From NCBI GenBank assembly GCA_900317325.1, contig ONGE01000008.1:124001-188000 (forward strand): DNA of 64,000 nucleotides, in the 5' to 3' direction. The notes beneath the pieces are model-generated. The model worked only from the letters and a program-made list of their open reading frames with translations, did not search any database and was not told the origin of the DNA. The position numbers and the translations under genes are program-made. Shown piece after piece: positions 35,116 through 44,229 of the stretch (its first letter is position 1; every line of letters begins with the position of its first letter). The stretch is from an uncultured Prevotellaceae bacterium (lineage in GTDB: Bacteria > Bacteroidota > Bacteroidia > Bacteroidales > Muribaculaceae).

Positions 35116-35943
35116 TTAATCGTCATCAGCCGACACGTCGTCGGTAACAGGGGGTGTCTTGGGGACGAGATAGGCACTCACCTCATAGAGCAGATAGATA
35201 GGCATGAAGACCACCATCAGCGTGAACGGGTCGCCCGTGGGAGTAATGATTGCTGAAAGCACCAGCAGCACGACAATGGCGTGGCGACGGTAAGTCCTGA
35301 AGAAACCGCGATGCAGCACGCCCAGGTTGCCCAGCAGCCAGGCCACAAGGGGCAACTCGAAGATGATACCCATCACAAAGATGAGCATCAGGAAGGTGTC
35401 CATATAGCTGTCGAGAGAAATCTGATTGGGCACCATCTGGCTCACATGGTAATCGGCCAGGAAGCGCAACGTGACCGGAAACACGATGTAATAGCCCACT
35501 GCCACCCCCAGGAAAAACATCAGGCAGCCAATCAGAAAGGCCGTCTTGACACCGCGCTTCTCGCCCGGATATAGGGCCGGTGCAATGAATGTCCACACCA
35601 GATAGAGCATGATGGGAAACGTGAGCACCAGGGCCAGCCAGAACGAGGTGGACATGTGGATGAAAAACTGGGAAGCCAGTTTGATGTTGATCAGCTCGAC
35701 TTCAAAGCCCTGGGTCGTGAACTGGGGCAACCAGGCCACCGACGAGGTCATATTCTCGAACAAGCGGTACAACACGAAATCGCCATGGCACGGCGCCAAG
35801 ATAAACTTGTCGAACAGCGTGGGCATCACACAGAACAAGCCGATGGTCATCGCCACAAGGATGACAACCATGCGAATCAGCACCGAACGCAACGCGTCGA
35901 TGTGATCCCAAAACGACATTTCCTGCAACTTGTCCTCGCCCAT
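35116..35943 (-). CDS. tatC: Sec-independent translocase subunit TatC
   Basis: This 275-residue membrane protein has six helices and is the twin-arginine receptor. The N-terminus has MSFWDHIDALRSVLIR, the family's cytoplasmic signal-binding region. The periplasmic loop between the first two helices is long (about 45-105), as in Bacteroidetes. FPIMLYLVWTFIAPALYPGEKR and the late FELPLVAWLLGNLG blocks are conserved. tatA lies just upstream, so both would move folded, cofactor-containing proteins across the membrane. The tail is Asp-rich. Confidence 0.95.
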   Translation of the reverse strand: MGEDKLQEMSFWDHIDALRSVLIRMVVILVAMTIGLFCVMPTLFDKFILAPCHGDFVLYRLFENMTSSVAWLPQFTTQGFEVELINIKLASQFFIHMSTSFWLALVLTFPIMLYLVWTFIAPALYPGEKRGVKTAFLIGCLMFFLGVAVGYYIVFPVTLRFLADYHVSQMVPNQISLDSYMDTFLMLIFVMGIIFELPLVAWLLGNLGVLHRGFFRTYRRHAIVVLLVLSAIITPTGDPFTLMVVFMPIYLLYEVSAYLVPKTPPVTDDVSADDD

Positions 35944-36006
35944 GCTCAGCCAACAGCCAAAGGCTAACGCCTGATGGCCAATCGCTAACAGCTAATAGCT
36001 AACAGC
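35944..36006 (-). repeat. GCTAA/TTAGC word-repeat spacer
   Basis: The tatA-tatC gap is made of overlapping variants of one word (AGCCAACAGCC, GGCTAACGCC, CGCTAACAGC, TAATAGC, TAACAGC). It is like the lpxD-lpxC spacer. Confidence 0.55.
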
Positions 36007-36225
36007 TTAATTCTCCTTCTCTTTCTTGTCAAGGTCGTCAAAGGGCTTCTTGATCTCTTCCTCGACCTCGTTCATGCCCTGCTTGAAGCTTTTCACACCC
36101 TTGCCCAGGCCACGCATGAGTTCAGGAATCTTCCTGCCGCCGAAGAGCAGCAGAATAATGAGCACGATAGCGATAATCTCTCCTGTTCCCAGGTTGAAGA
36201 ACATCAGTAAAACGTTCTGTGTCAT
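36007..36225 (-). CDS. tatA: Twin-arginine translocase subunit TatA
   Basis: This 72-residue protein has one membrane helix (about 12-28), the [21 protein letters not shown] amphipathic helix and an acidic/basic tail, the TatA/E layout. The frame opens earlier (36333), but the promoter box at 36260-36267 lies inside that extension. The start is therefore MTQNVLLMF. tatC follows. Confidence 0.93.
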   Translation of the reverse strand: MTQNVLLMFFNLGTGEIIAIVLIILLLFGGRKIPELMRGLGKGVKSFKQGMNEVEEEIKKPFDDLDKKEKEN

Positions 36226-36259
36226 CTTTCTATAATCATTAAAGTTTTGATACTGAATG

Positions 36260-36267
36260 CAAATGTA
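36260..36267 (-). promoter_or_regulatory. -7 box of tatAC
   Basis: The minus strand reads TACATTTG, 34 nt before the tatA ATG. Confidence 0.5.
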
Positions 36268-36296
36268 GTCATTTTTTTCAAGTTGTTGAAAAAAAA

Positions 36297-36328
36297 TTGT
36301 GGTATATTCTAAAAATGTAGTAATTTTG
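36297..36328 (+). promoter_or_regulatory. Promoter of ptb
   Basis: TTG (36297-36299), a 21-nt spacer and TAATTTTG (36321-36328) match the consensus. The leader is about 32 nt. Confidence 0.6.
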
Positions 36329-36366
36329 GGCATCGAAAACCATTAACTTCTTTATACTTTTTATTA

Positions 36367-37278
36367 ATGAATACCATTAAGAATTTTGATGAGTTACTTG
36401 CTCATCTCAAAGAGAACAATGTGAAGAAACGCGTGGCTGTAGTTTGGGCTGCCGACGAGAAGACTCCCGCCGCTTGTGCCCAAGCACTTGAAGCCGGATT
36501 TATCGAAGCCATCTTTGTGGGTTGTGAAGAGAAGCTCAAAGCCAACGAGGCCTTGAAGCCCTTTGCCGCAAGCATGAGTTTTGTCGATGCCAGCGATGCC
36601 GATGACGCTGCTGCCAAGGCCGTAGCCCTGGTGCGCGAGGACAAGGCCGACGTGCTGATGAAAGGTCTGATCAACACCGACAACCTGCTGCGCGCCGTCC
36701 TGAACAAGGAAACCGGCATTCTGCCCAAGGGCAACGTGCTGACCCACGCCGCCGTGGCTTCAATCCCCAGCTACCACAAATTCCTCATCTTCACCGATGC
36801 CGCTGTAATTCCCTACCCCAACCAGGCTCAACGCGTGGAGATGGTGAAATATATGGCCAACGTGGCACGCAACTTCGGCGTCGAGGAGCCCAAGGTGGCC
36901 CTGATCCACTGCACCGAGAAGGTGAACGGCAAGCATTTCCCCTTCACCGAGGACTATCCCGTGATCATCGAGATGGCCAAGAACGGCGAGCTGGGCAAGT
37001 GCATCGTTGACGGTCCCCTGGATGCCAAGTGCGCATGCAGCATGCACGCCATGGAGGCTAAGGGCCTGACCTCTCCCCTGATGGGCGACAGTGACGTGCT
37101 CATCATGCCCGACATCGAGGCCGGTAACGTATTCTACAAAGCCATCACGCTGTTTGCCGGTGCCAGCACCGCCGGTCTGCTGCTGGGTGCCAAGTGCCCC
37201 GCCGTGGTTCCCTCGCGTGCCGACAGCGCCCAGTCCAAGTTCTACAGCCTGGCTGTAGCCACGATGGCCGCCGAGTAA
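36367..37278 (+). CDS. ptb: Phosphate butyryltransferase (Ptb-like)
   Basis: This 303-residue enzyme of the phosphate acyltransferase family swaps CoA and phosphate on acyl groups. Family blocks are DVLMKGLINTDNLLRAVLNKETG, LTHAAVASIPSYHKFL, DAAVIPYPN, VDGPLDAKCA and GDSDVLIMPDIEAGN. Its length fits Ptb rather than the longer Pta, and the next gene is a butyrate kinase. Together they can turn butyryl-CoA, or branched acyl-CoA from amino acids, into acid with ATP made. The true substrate cannot be told from sequence alone. Confidence 0.88.
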   Translation: MNTIKNFDELLAHLKENNVKKRVAVVWAADEKTPAACAQALEAGFIEAIFVGCEEKLKANEALKPFAASMSFVDASDADDAAAKAVALVREDKADVLMKGLINTDNLLRAVLNKETGILPKGNVLTHAAVASIPSYHKFLIFTDAAVIPYPNQAQRVEMVKYMANVARNFGVEEPKVALIHCTEKVNGKHFPFTEDYPVIIEMAKNGELGKCIVDGPLDAKCACSMHAMEAKGLTSPLMGDSDVLIMPDIEAGNVFYKAITLFAGASTAGLLLGAKCPAVVPSRADSAQSKFYSLAVATMAAE

Positions 37279-37334
37279 TAATCAATTACCAATTACACAT
37301 TACACTAAACCAAGTCTATTAAACACGATAAACA

Positions 37335-38390
37335 ATGAAAGTATTAGTCATCAATCCGGGTTCCACTTCCACCAAGATGGCAGTCGTTGAGGACGGCGAA
37401 CCCCGCCTGATTAAAGTCATCCGTCATGCCGCCGAAGAGCTGGCTCCGTTTGCCAAGATTACCGACCAGTTCGACTTCCGTCGCAAAATGATTCTCAACG
37501 AGCTTGAGAATGCTGGAATTCCCGTTGAGTTTGATGCCATTGTCGCTCGCGGCAGCTTGACCAAGCCGCTTCCCGGCGGTGTGTATGCCGTTGACGAGAA
37601 CATGATCCAGGCCACCTATGCCAGCGAGCACCAGCACGCCTGCGACCTGGGTTGCGTCATCGCCCGCGAGATTGCCAAGGGCCTGGGATGCCCCTGCTAT
37701 ATCGCCGACCCTGTTGTGACCGACGAGCTGAACGACTATGCCCGCGTGTGCGGTTTGGCTATGTTCAAGCGCGAGAGCATCTGGCACGCCCTTAACCAGC
37801 GCGCCATCGCACGTCGCTTTGCCAGGGAGAACGGCAAGCGTTACGAGGACCTGAACCTCATCGTTGCCCACCTGGGTGGCGGCATCTCGGTAGCAGCCCA
37901 CGATCATGGTCGCGCCGTTGACGTGAACAACGCCCTGGACGGCGAAGGTCCGTTCTCGCCCGAACGCGCCGGCAGCCTGCCCGCTAAAGCGCTGGTAAAC
38001 CTGTGCTTCAGCGGTGAATACACCAAGGACGAGATTCTCAAGATGATCTCGGGCAAGGGTGGCGTATTCTCACACCTGGGCACGACCGACATGATTGAGG
38101 CCGAGAAGATGATGAACAATGGCGACGAGCATGCTAAGCTCGTCATCAACGCCATGATTTATCACATTGCCAAGGCTATCGCCGAGAAGGGCGCTGTGCT
38201 GTGCGGCAAGATCGATGCCATCCTCATCACCGGCGGTATCGCTTACTGGCAGTACATGGTTGACGAGCTCAAGAAACGCGTCGACTGGATGGCTCCCGTT
38301 CACGTATATCCCGGCGAGGACGAGATGTCGGCCCTGGCCGAGAACGCCTTCGGCGCTCTCAATGGTGACATCAAGGTGATGAAGTACTAA
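37335..38390 (+). CDS. buk: Butyrate kinase (acetokinase family)
   Basis: This 351-residue member of the ASKHA kinases uses acyl phosphate to make ATP. The N-terminal phosphate loop is INPGSTSTKMAV (about 6-17). Later blocks are GGIYAVD-like GGVYAVDENM, RRFARENGKRYEDLN, VAHLGGGISVAAH, GEGPFSPERAGSLP and LITGGIAYW. It lies 56 bp behind ptb, in a gap with short TTAC words (CAATTACC, AATTACAC, ATTACAC). Branched-chain fatty acid kinase is the main alternative. Confidence 0.92.
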   Translation: MKVLVINPGSTSTKMAVVEDGEPRLIKVIRHAAEELAPFAKITDQFDFRRKMILNELENAGIPVEFDAIVARGSLTKPLPGGVYAVDENMIQATYASEHQHACDLGCVIAREIAKGLGCPCYIADPVVTDELNDYARVCGLAMFKRESIWHALNQRAIARRFARENGKRYEDLNLIVAHLGGGISVAAHDHGRAVDVNNALDGEGPFSPERAGSLPAKALVNLCFSGEYTKDEILKMISGKGGVFSHLGTTDMIEAEKMMNNGDEHAKLVINAMIYHIAKAIAEKGAVLCGKIDAILITGGIAYWQYMVDELKKRVDWMAPVHVYPGEDEMSALAENAFGALNGDIKVMKY

Positions 38391-38419
38391 GCCTGACAAC
38401 AAGTCTAGCACATCATAAC

Positions 38420-38450
38420 AGGAGGGCAACCCGAAATGAGTTGCCCTCCT
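38420..38450. terminator. Bidirectional terminator, buk / LysE gene
   Basis: AGGAGGGCAAC (38420-38430) and GTTGCCCTCCT (38440-38450) pair perfectly and are followed by a T-run. Confidence 0.85.
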
Positions 38451-38477
38451 TATTTTTTATCCATTTATAGTTATTGG

Positions 38478-39134
38478 TCAGATGATGTTGAGTTCTCCCA
38501 GATAGGCATAGATGCCTGTGGCCAAACCGTAGACCGAAAGCACCAGGACGATGATACCGATGATGCGGTTGATGAGCCACATGGAGCGGATGTTGAAGTG
38601 GGTGCGCACCTTGTCCACAAAGAAGGTGATGACCGACCACCACAAGAGGGCGCCCAGCACAATCGAGGCATAGCCGATGATGATGTGGTAAAACCTGTAC
38701 TCTGGCAAGGGGAAACTGAATCGGGCGAACAACGGGATGATCAGGAACATAATCAGGGGGTTGCTCACCGTGAACAGGAAGCCCGTGACAATGTCCCTCA
38801 CCCGGTCGTCGCGCTGGTCGATGTTTTCCTTAATCTGGCTCACAGGGTTATGGACTATCATGTACAAGGCATAGACGATCAGGATGATGCTGCCCACAAT
38901 CTGCAAGATGTTGACGTGGTCGGCAATGAAATCGGTGACCAGTGAGATGCCAAGTCCTACCAGCAAGCAATAGAACAAGTCGCTGACGGCAGCGCCCACA
39001 CCGGTAAAGAAACCGGAATTGCGGCCACTGTTCAGCGTGCGTTGCACACACAGAATGCCTATAGGTCCCATGGGCGCCGACAGGAAAATTCCAATCGACA
39101 CACAACCGATGATTATGGATATAATCGTACCCAC
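38478..39134 (-). CDS. LysE/RhtB-family exporter
   Basis: This 218-residue protein has about six membrane helices and the LysE-family N-terminus (SAPMGPIGILCVQRTLNSGRNSG with AAVSDLFYC). A middle block has NPLIMFLIIPLF. LysE-type carriers export amino acids or their analogues. No neighbouring amino acid pathway points to a substrate. It has its own -7 box and converges on buk. Confidence 0.85.
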   Translation of the reverse strand: MGTIISIIIGCVSIGIFLSAPMGPIGILCVQRTLNSGRNSGFFTGVGAAVSDLFYCLLVGLGISLVTDFIADHVNILQIVGSIILIVYALYMIVHNPVSQIKENIDQRDDRVRDIVTGFLFTVSNPLIMFLIIPLFARFSFPLPEYRFYHIIIGYASIVLGALLWWSVITFFVDKVRTHFNIRSMWLINRIIGIIVLVLSVYGLATGIYAYLGELNII

Positions 39135-39161
39135 TGCAGGAGGTTATTCACTAAAAACCTA

Positions 39162-39169
39162 CAAAAGTA
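39162..39169 (-). promoter_or_regulatory. -7 box of the LysE-family gene
   Basis: The minus strand reads TACTTTTG, 27 nt before the ATG. Confidence 0.45.
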
Positions 39170-39222
39170 ATAAAAAGAATTGAGTTGACGGTAATCAGCG
39201 TGAAGTTTTTTTAGTCACTGAT

Positions 39223-39849
39223 TCACGGCTTGATACTTAAGGCCACAATTGAGACCTGGGGACGACGGGACAATTCCCCGGGATTGGTGCCTGGAGCGCC
39301 CTCGGGAACAGTCATTCCCCGCTCGGCATAAAACTCCAGCCAATAGTCGGTCACCTGTCCTGTTGCATCGTGGAAAGACATCGGCACCGGCTCAAAGATT
39401 AGGCTGCCCATACTGTTGACATAGTTCAATTGCACCAACTCACTGCAGTAGATGGCACTGTCGCCCGGCAGGTACAGGTCATCATAGGGTTTTCCCACCT
39501 GCATGAGGCATCGCCTGATTGACTTGTGGAAATCCACATCGGCCTCCACCCTGCCGACAAGCACATGGGGATTCTCGCGGCAGAATGCATCGATGGGCGT
39601 GAGACAGACAGCGGGTTTCTTAGCCTCGATGACAAACAGCGGCCCCCCGTCGCCGCCGATGCGGTGCACGATGGCCACATGGTCGATGCTCATGCCGTTG
39701 GCCCCCTGCGTGACATCGGTGATGGCATTGGGCTCATCGGTACAACAAAAAAGCAGGTCACCCTCGTGCAAGACTTGACCTGACAGTGAAATGGCAGAAA
39801 AGACCGCCAACAACAGCATTGCAAGGATTTTTTTACCAGGTGACGCCAT
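39223..39849 (-). CDS. YiiX-type papain-like amidase/peptidase (permuted NlpC/P60)
   Basis: This 208-residue protein has a signal peptide (about 1-25) and the permuted papain fold. His comes first (H57 in IDHVAIVHR), then E75 (VIEA), and Cys last (C135 in IYCSELV), the reverse of normal NlpC/P60 order. Related proteins cleave cell-wall peptides, acyl or amide bonds in the envelope. The start at 39849 lies 17 bp inside the end of lptD, which suggests coupled translation. An earlier codon at 39873 gives a longer overlap and no better signal. The substrate is unknown. Confidence 0.8.
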   Translation of the reverse strand: MASPGKKILAMLLLAVFSAISLSGQVLHEGDLLFCCTDEPNAITDVTQGANGMSIDHVAIVHRIGGDGGPLFVIEAKKPAVCLTPIDAFCRENPHVLVGRVEADVDFHKSIRRCLMQVGKPYDDLYLPGDSAIYCSELVQLNYVNSMGSLIFEPVPMSFHDATGQVTDYWLEFYAERGMTVPEGAPGTNPGELSRRPQVSIVALSIKP

Positions 39850-42556
39850 TGTTGAAACTGGAGTGCTTGTCATACTTCACATCCTGCAGGATGGACGACT
39901 TGACAGCGATATGGAAGTTATAGCTTTTGTAGGGGCCCACCGGAACGAAGCTGGCGCTCATCTCGAAGCAGTGCATCTGACGCGAGATCGAGCAGTTCAT
40001 ATAGGCAATCTTGTGTGTGTCGAAATTGTAGCTTGCCGAAGCCGTGAAGGACCAGTTCTTGGTGGGACGGATGTTGGCGTTCATGCTCAGGTTCTGGGTC
40101 CAGCGGCCGTTGTACTCTAATTTCTTGTAGTTGAACGAGCCGTAGCCGTAGGAAAGGGAGTAATTGACCGTCAAGCTCCACGGGCAATCCCACTTGGCAT
40201 AGCCGTCGATGAGCTCCAGGTCGGTTGTGGTACCACCCCTACGATTGTCATCTTCCTGCTGCTCCTCCTCACCTCTGTTGGACTGATTCTGGGTGGACTT
40301 GTTGTCCTGAGTCTTGCTCTTGTCGCGCTTGCGCTTGAAAGTGTCGTTGTTGAAGGTGTAGGAGAACGAGGTGCCGGTGCTGGAAAGTCGTCCCCAACCA
40401 CCGCCGTTGAACAAGCGCAACTTGTTGATGCGGACAGGAGTTCCGGCCTCGTTGACGGCATATTTATAGACGTCCCAGGTAGCGCTCAAGTTGAGGTTGA
40501 AACCCTTGACCAATCGCAGCAGGATGCTCGTGTTGAGGTTACTCCACTTGAGCGAGTCGGCAGCCAAGTTACACGACTGGCTCAGGGTCAAGTTCTCGAT
40601 AAGTGAAATCTTCTTGAAACCCGTGCTGTCATTGTCACTCTTGATCTTGGCCTCCAGATTGTTGGCGATATTGAACATGATGGTTCCCGACTTGCCGTTG
40701 GGCGCGCCGCCGTACAAGCCGTGCTGGAAGTAACTGTACCTGTTGTTGTGATGAACGCCCTTGGCATCGACATAGTCAAGATTGCCGTAGTATCCCCAGA
40801 AGGGGTCTCCGAAATCGGGAGCTGCCGAGAACGAGATGGTCGGTGTCATCACATGGCGCACCATCTGCAATTTCTCACTCAGCTTGCCCAGGAACTTCAG
40901 CGGCTTGAAGAAGCCATAGACCTTGGTACTCATCGAGACACCGAAGCTGAAGTCGAAGATATTGTAGAAACTGTAGGTGGTATCCCTGACGATCGCACTG
41001 GAGTTAGGATCCCATTGTTGTCGTATCTTGCTGGTGTACATGCGGTCATTCAAGGTGATGCTGGGCGTGATGTTGAAGTACTTCATCACATTGAAGGTTG
41101 CCTGAATAGGCACCGTGTGGCTGATGCCGTTACGCCAGTCCTTGACCAGGTTCTTGTGCAGGAACTCGTCCTGCTTGGCGGTCAACGAGTTCTGGAATTT
41201 TCCTGTGTAGCTGACCTTGATTTTCTCATACCAGCGCTCGTCACCCACAGCGCGCTTGCGCTTGAAGGGGGCGTTCTGGCTCATGGTGACGGTCAGGTTG
41301 GGGAACGAGACGGTGATGGTCGAGTCGGCCGTGCGCTGCGAGACGTTTGCTGTTGTCGAGATGGTCCACTTGCTGTTGGGAATCTTGTAGGTCAGATTCA
41401 CGGTACTGCTCTTGGTGTTCTCGGTAAAGGAGTTGGTGTAATAGGTATTCAGGCTGTTGCGGGCATAGCCGGTGGTGGCGAAGTTGACGCTGGCCGAGAA
41501 GGTCAAGTAGGGGTTGGCCTTCTGGCTCTGGCTGTGATTCCACAATACCTGGAAGTTGTGCATCTTGTTGTAGTCGGGGTCACCCTTCTCGCCCGTCACC
41601 GTGGTCAGGTAATTGACACTGAACGAACCCGAGTGCTTGTAGCGCCAGGAATAAGAGGACTGGGCCGACAAGCCCCACGAACCGCGCGTGTAGATTTCGC
41701 CCGTGATGGCCAGGTCGGCATGTTGTCCCAGCGCCAGGTAGTAGCCGCCATTACGCAGGTAGAAACCCCTGTTATAGTCCTCACCGAAGGTGGGCATCAG
41801 GATACCGCTCTGGTATTTCTCGCTGAAGGGGAAATAGCCAAAGGGCACCGCAATGGGCAACGGCAAGTCCTCGAGCACCATATAGGCCGGGCCGGTAACC
41901 ACATTATGTTTGGGCTTCACCTTGGCCTTGGTCAACTGGAAATAGAAGTGAGGATGCTCGTGGTCGTCACAGGTGGTGTAGCGACCATCCTTAATATAAT
42001 AGTAGTCGTCCTCGGTCTTCTTGGTGACGCCGCCGGTAAGGTAGCCCTCGCCCTGCTCGGTGACGATGTCGGTGATGTAACCACGCTTGGTCTTGAAGTT
42101 GTATTTCATCACCCGCGACTCGTACTCGCCGCTCTGGTCCCTGAACACAGGATTACCGTTGAGATCGCCGATGCTGTCGAGCACACCCACAGCCTGCACT
42201 TGGCTACTGTCCATGTCCATGCTGATCTGTGAAGCGCTCATGTCGATGTCACCATAGAGGATTTTGCTGCCGCCATACATCACCGCATGGTTGCGCCCGA
42301 ACAAGATGATACTGTCCTTGGCATTGAACTCGACCACATGGTCCAGATCGACACGCTCCCGCACAAAGCGGCTCGTGCTGTCGCGACCAGGTGTCGTATT
42401 CTGCAGCTTTACCGAGTCCACCTCGGCCTTGACAATGGAATCCACCGCCTGGTTCAAGTTGAGTGAGTTTCCAGTCACTACTTGACCATGCGACAACAGC
42501 GGCAGCAGTATCAGCACTGCCACCAGACTGAAGATGATATGCAGACTCCTCGTCAT
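39833..42556 (-). CDS. lptD: LPS-assembly outer-membrane protein LptD
   Basis: This 907-residue protein has a signal peptide (about 1-25, ending LLSHGQ). An N-terminal OstA/jelly-roll part (about 60-210; DSIILFGRNHAVMYGGSKILYGD, GGVTKKTEDDYYYIKDGRYTTCDD) precedes a large beta barrel. The barrel blocks start with PLPIAVPFGYFPF and many WKY/YSW strands follow. It is the Bacteroidetes type, which inserts lipopolysaccharide in the outer leaflet. The start MTRSLHII is chosen because a TATCTTTG box (42575-42582) overlaps the earlier codon at 42577. The amidase gene overlaps its 3' end. Confidence 0.92.
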   Translation of the reverse strand: MTRSLHIIFSLVAVLILLPLLSHGQVVTGNSLNLNQAVDSIVKAEVDSVKLQNTTPGRDSTSRFVRERVDLDHVVEFNAKDSIILFGRNHAVMYGGSKILYGDIDMSASQISMDMDSSQVQAVGVLDSIGDLNGNPVFRDQSGEYESRVMKYNFKTKRGYITDIVTEQGEGYLTGGVTKKTEDDYYYIKDGRYTTCDDHEHPHFYFQLTKAKVKPKHNVVTGPAYMVLEDLPLPIAVPFGYFPFSEKYQSGILMPTFGEDYNRGFYLRNGGYYLALGQHADLAITGEIYTRGSWGLSAQSSYSWRYKHSGSFSVNYLTTVTGEKGDPDYNKMHNFQVLWNHSQSQKANPYLTFSASVNFATTGYARNSLNTYYTNSFTENTKSSTVNLTYKIPNSKWTISTTANVSQRTADSTITVSFPNLTVTMSQNAPFKRKRAVGDERWYEKIKVSYTGKFQNSLTAKQDEFLHKNLVKDWRNGISHTVPIQATFNVMKYFNITPSITLNDRMYTSKIRQQWDPNSSAIVRDTTYSFYNIFDFSFGVSMSTKVYGFFKPLKFLGKLSEKLQMVRHVMTPTISFSAAPDFGDPFWGYYGNLDYVDAKGVHHNNRYSYFQHGLYGGAPNGKSGTIMFNIANNLEAKIKSDNDSTGFKKISLIENLTLSQSCNLAADSLKWSNLNTSILLRLVKGFNLNLSATWDVYKYAVNEAGTPVRINKLRLFNGGGWGRLSSTGTSFSYTFNNDTFKRKRDKSKTQDNKSTQNQSNRGEEEQQEDDNRRGGTTTDLELIDGYAKWDCPWSLTVNYSLSYGYGSFNYKKLEYNGRWTQNLSMNANIRPTKNWSFTASASYNFDTHKIAYMNCSISRQMHCFEMSASFVPVGPYKSYNFHIAVKSSILQDVKYDKHSSFNNGVTW

Positions 42557-42574
42557 TATTCGCCTATTAAACGG

Positions 42575-42604
42575 CAAAGATAGTGCAAATTGGTAGCACT
42601 ACAA
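42575..42604 (-). promoter_or_regulatory. Promoter of lptD
   Basis: The minus strand reads TATCTTTG (42582-42575) with TTG (42604-42602), a 19-nt spacer. Confidence 0.65.
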
Positions 42605-42666
42605 GCAAGTTTTAATTTTATTATCTTTTTTTAGCATCACGAGGACAACAAGTGGTTTCTTTTTGT

Positions 42667-42674
42667 TATCTTTG
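42667..42674 (+). promoter_or_regulatory. -7 box of hydG
   Basis: TATCTTTG lies 37 nt before the ATG at 42711, which rules out the in-frame opening at 42663. Confidence 0.55.
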
Positions 42675-42710
42675 CAGGTTGTAAAGAAATCAACTAATAA
42701 CAGTAATATC

Positions 42711-44126
42711 ATGTATAACGTCAAATCAAACCATGCCGATGAGTTCATCGACGACAGTGAGATACTGGAAACACTATCATACGCTGAAAAGAACAAGAGC
42801 AATCGTGCTCTGATTGAGAAAATCATCAATAAGGCAGCCTTGTGTAAAGGCTTGACACACCGCGAGGCAGCGGTGCTGCTCGATTGTGACCAGCCCGACC
42901 TGATCGAGCGCTACGAGCAGCTGGCCAAGGACGTGAAACGTCGCTTCTACGGCAATCGCATCGTGATGTTTGCACCGCTTTACCTGTCGAACTATTGCAT
43001 CAACGGGTGCGTTTATTGCCCCTACCATGCCAAGAACAAGACCATTCCGCGCAAGAAACTGTCGCAGGACGAAATCCGCGCCGAGGTCGAGGCCCTGGTC
43101 AAGATGGGTCACAAGCGCATTGCCCTGGAGGCCGGTGAGCACCCCGTGATGAATCCGCTGGAGTATATCCTGGAGTCAATCCACACCATCTATGACACCA
43201 AGGTGGGCAACGGAGAAATCCGCCGCCTGAACGTGAACATCGCCGCTACCGAGGTCGAGGCCTACGAGAAACTCAAGGCCGCCGGCATCGGTACCTATAT
43301 CCTGTTCCAGGAGACTTATAACCGCAAGAACTACGAGGCCCTGCATCCCACGGGCCCCAAGAGCAACTACTGCTACCACACCGAGGCCATGGACCGCGCT
43401 CAGATGGGCGGCTGTGACGATGTGGGCATCGGCGTGCTCTACGGCTTGACGACCTACCGCTACGATTTCGTGGGCCTGCTCATGCATGCCGAGCACTTGG
43501 AGGCCAAGTTCGGCGTCGGCCCGCACACCATCAGCGTGCCGCGCATCTGCCCCGCCGAGGACATCACCCTCGACGAGTTCCCCGACGTGCTGCCCGATGA
43601 TATCTTCTGCCGCATCATTGCCGTGATTCGTCTGGCAGTGCCTTACACCGGCATGATCATCTCGACACGCGAGAGCCAGAGTGTACGTACCAAGGTCCTT
43701 GACCTGGGTGTTTCTCAGATCAGCGGCGGCAGCCGTACCAGCGTGGGTGGTTACACCACCGTCGAACGCCACGACGAGACGGCACAATTCGACGTGAGCG
43801 ACACGCGCAGCCTCGACGAGGTCATCAACTGGCTGTTGTCGATCGGTTACCTGCCCAGCTTCTGCACCGCCTGCTACCGTTCGGGCCGCACCGGCGACCG
43901 CTTCATGGAACTGTGCAAGGCCGGCAAGATCGGCGATATCTGCACGCCTAACGCGCTGATGACGCTCAAGGAGTACCTCATGGACTTCGCCAGCGAGGAC
44001 ACGGTTGCCAAGGGCAACATCCTCATCGAACAGGAACTGGCCAAGATCAAGAATGCACGCGTGCGCGAAATCGCCGCCCAGCACATCGGCGAGATTGCTG
44101 CCGGCAAGCGTGACTTCTACTTCTAA
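42711..44126 (+). CDS. hydG: [FeFe]-hydrogenase maturase HydG (radical SAM tyrosine lyase)
   Basis: This 471-residue enzyme splits tyrosine to supply CO and cyanide for the H-cluster. The radical SAM motif CX3CX2C is C96, C100 and C103 (NYCINGCVYC). The C-terminal auxiliary-cluster motif CX2CX22C is C385, C388 and C411, which separates HydG from the similar ThiH. It comes before hydF, with a hairpin in the gap. hydE, the third maturase, is not in this window. A thiamine role (ThiH) is unlikely given the C-terminal Cys set and its neighbours. Confidence 0.95.
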   Translation: MYNVKSNHADEFIDDSEILETLSYAEKNKSNRALIEKIINKAALCKGLTHREAAVLLDCDQPDLIERYEQLAKDVKRRFYGNRIVMFAPLYLSNYCINGCVYCPYHAKNKTIPRKKLSQDEIRAEVEALVKMGHKRIALEAGEHPVMNPLEYILESIHTIYDTKVGNGEIRRLNVNIAATEVEAYEKLKAAGIGTYILFQETYNRKNYEALHPTGPKSNYCYHTEAMDRAQMGGCDDVGIGVLYGLTTYRYDFVGLLMHAEHLEAKFGVGPHTISVPRICPAEDITLDEFPDVLPDDIFCRIIAVIRLAVPYTGMIISTRESQSVRTKVLDLGVSQISGGSRTSVGGYTTVERHDETAQFDVSDTRSLDEVINWLLSIGYLPSFCTACYRSGRTGDRFMELCKAGKIGDICTPNALMTLKEYLMDFASEDTVAKGNILIEQELAKIKNARVREIAAQHIGEIAAGKRDFYF

Positions 44127-44150
44127 ACGAACAAAAAGAAAACAATAAGT

Positions 44151-44204
44151 ACAATAAATACAAATCGATGATATTCAATCAATTGTAATTATTGTATTTA
44201 TTGT
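44151..44204 (+). terminator. AT-rich inverted repeat between hydG and hydF
   Basis: ACAATAAATACAA (44151-44163) and its perfect complement (44192-44204) flank a 28-nt loop. It could lower read-through into hydF or stabilise the hydG mRNA end. Confidence 0.4.
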
Positions 44205-44229
44205 TTTCCGTTTAAAAATCTGTCATTTT

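Noticed and set aside
36226-36333. Longer TatA start
   Set aside because: It covers the promoter box, and the extra residues do not match the TatA N-terminus.
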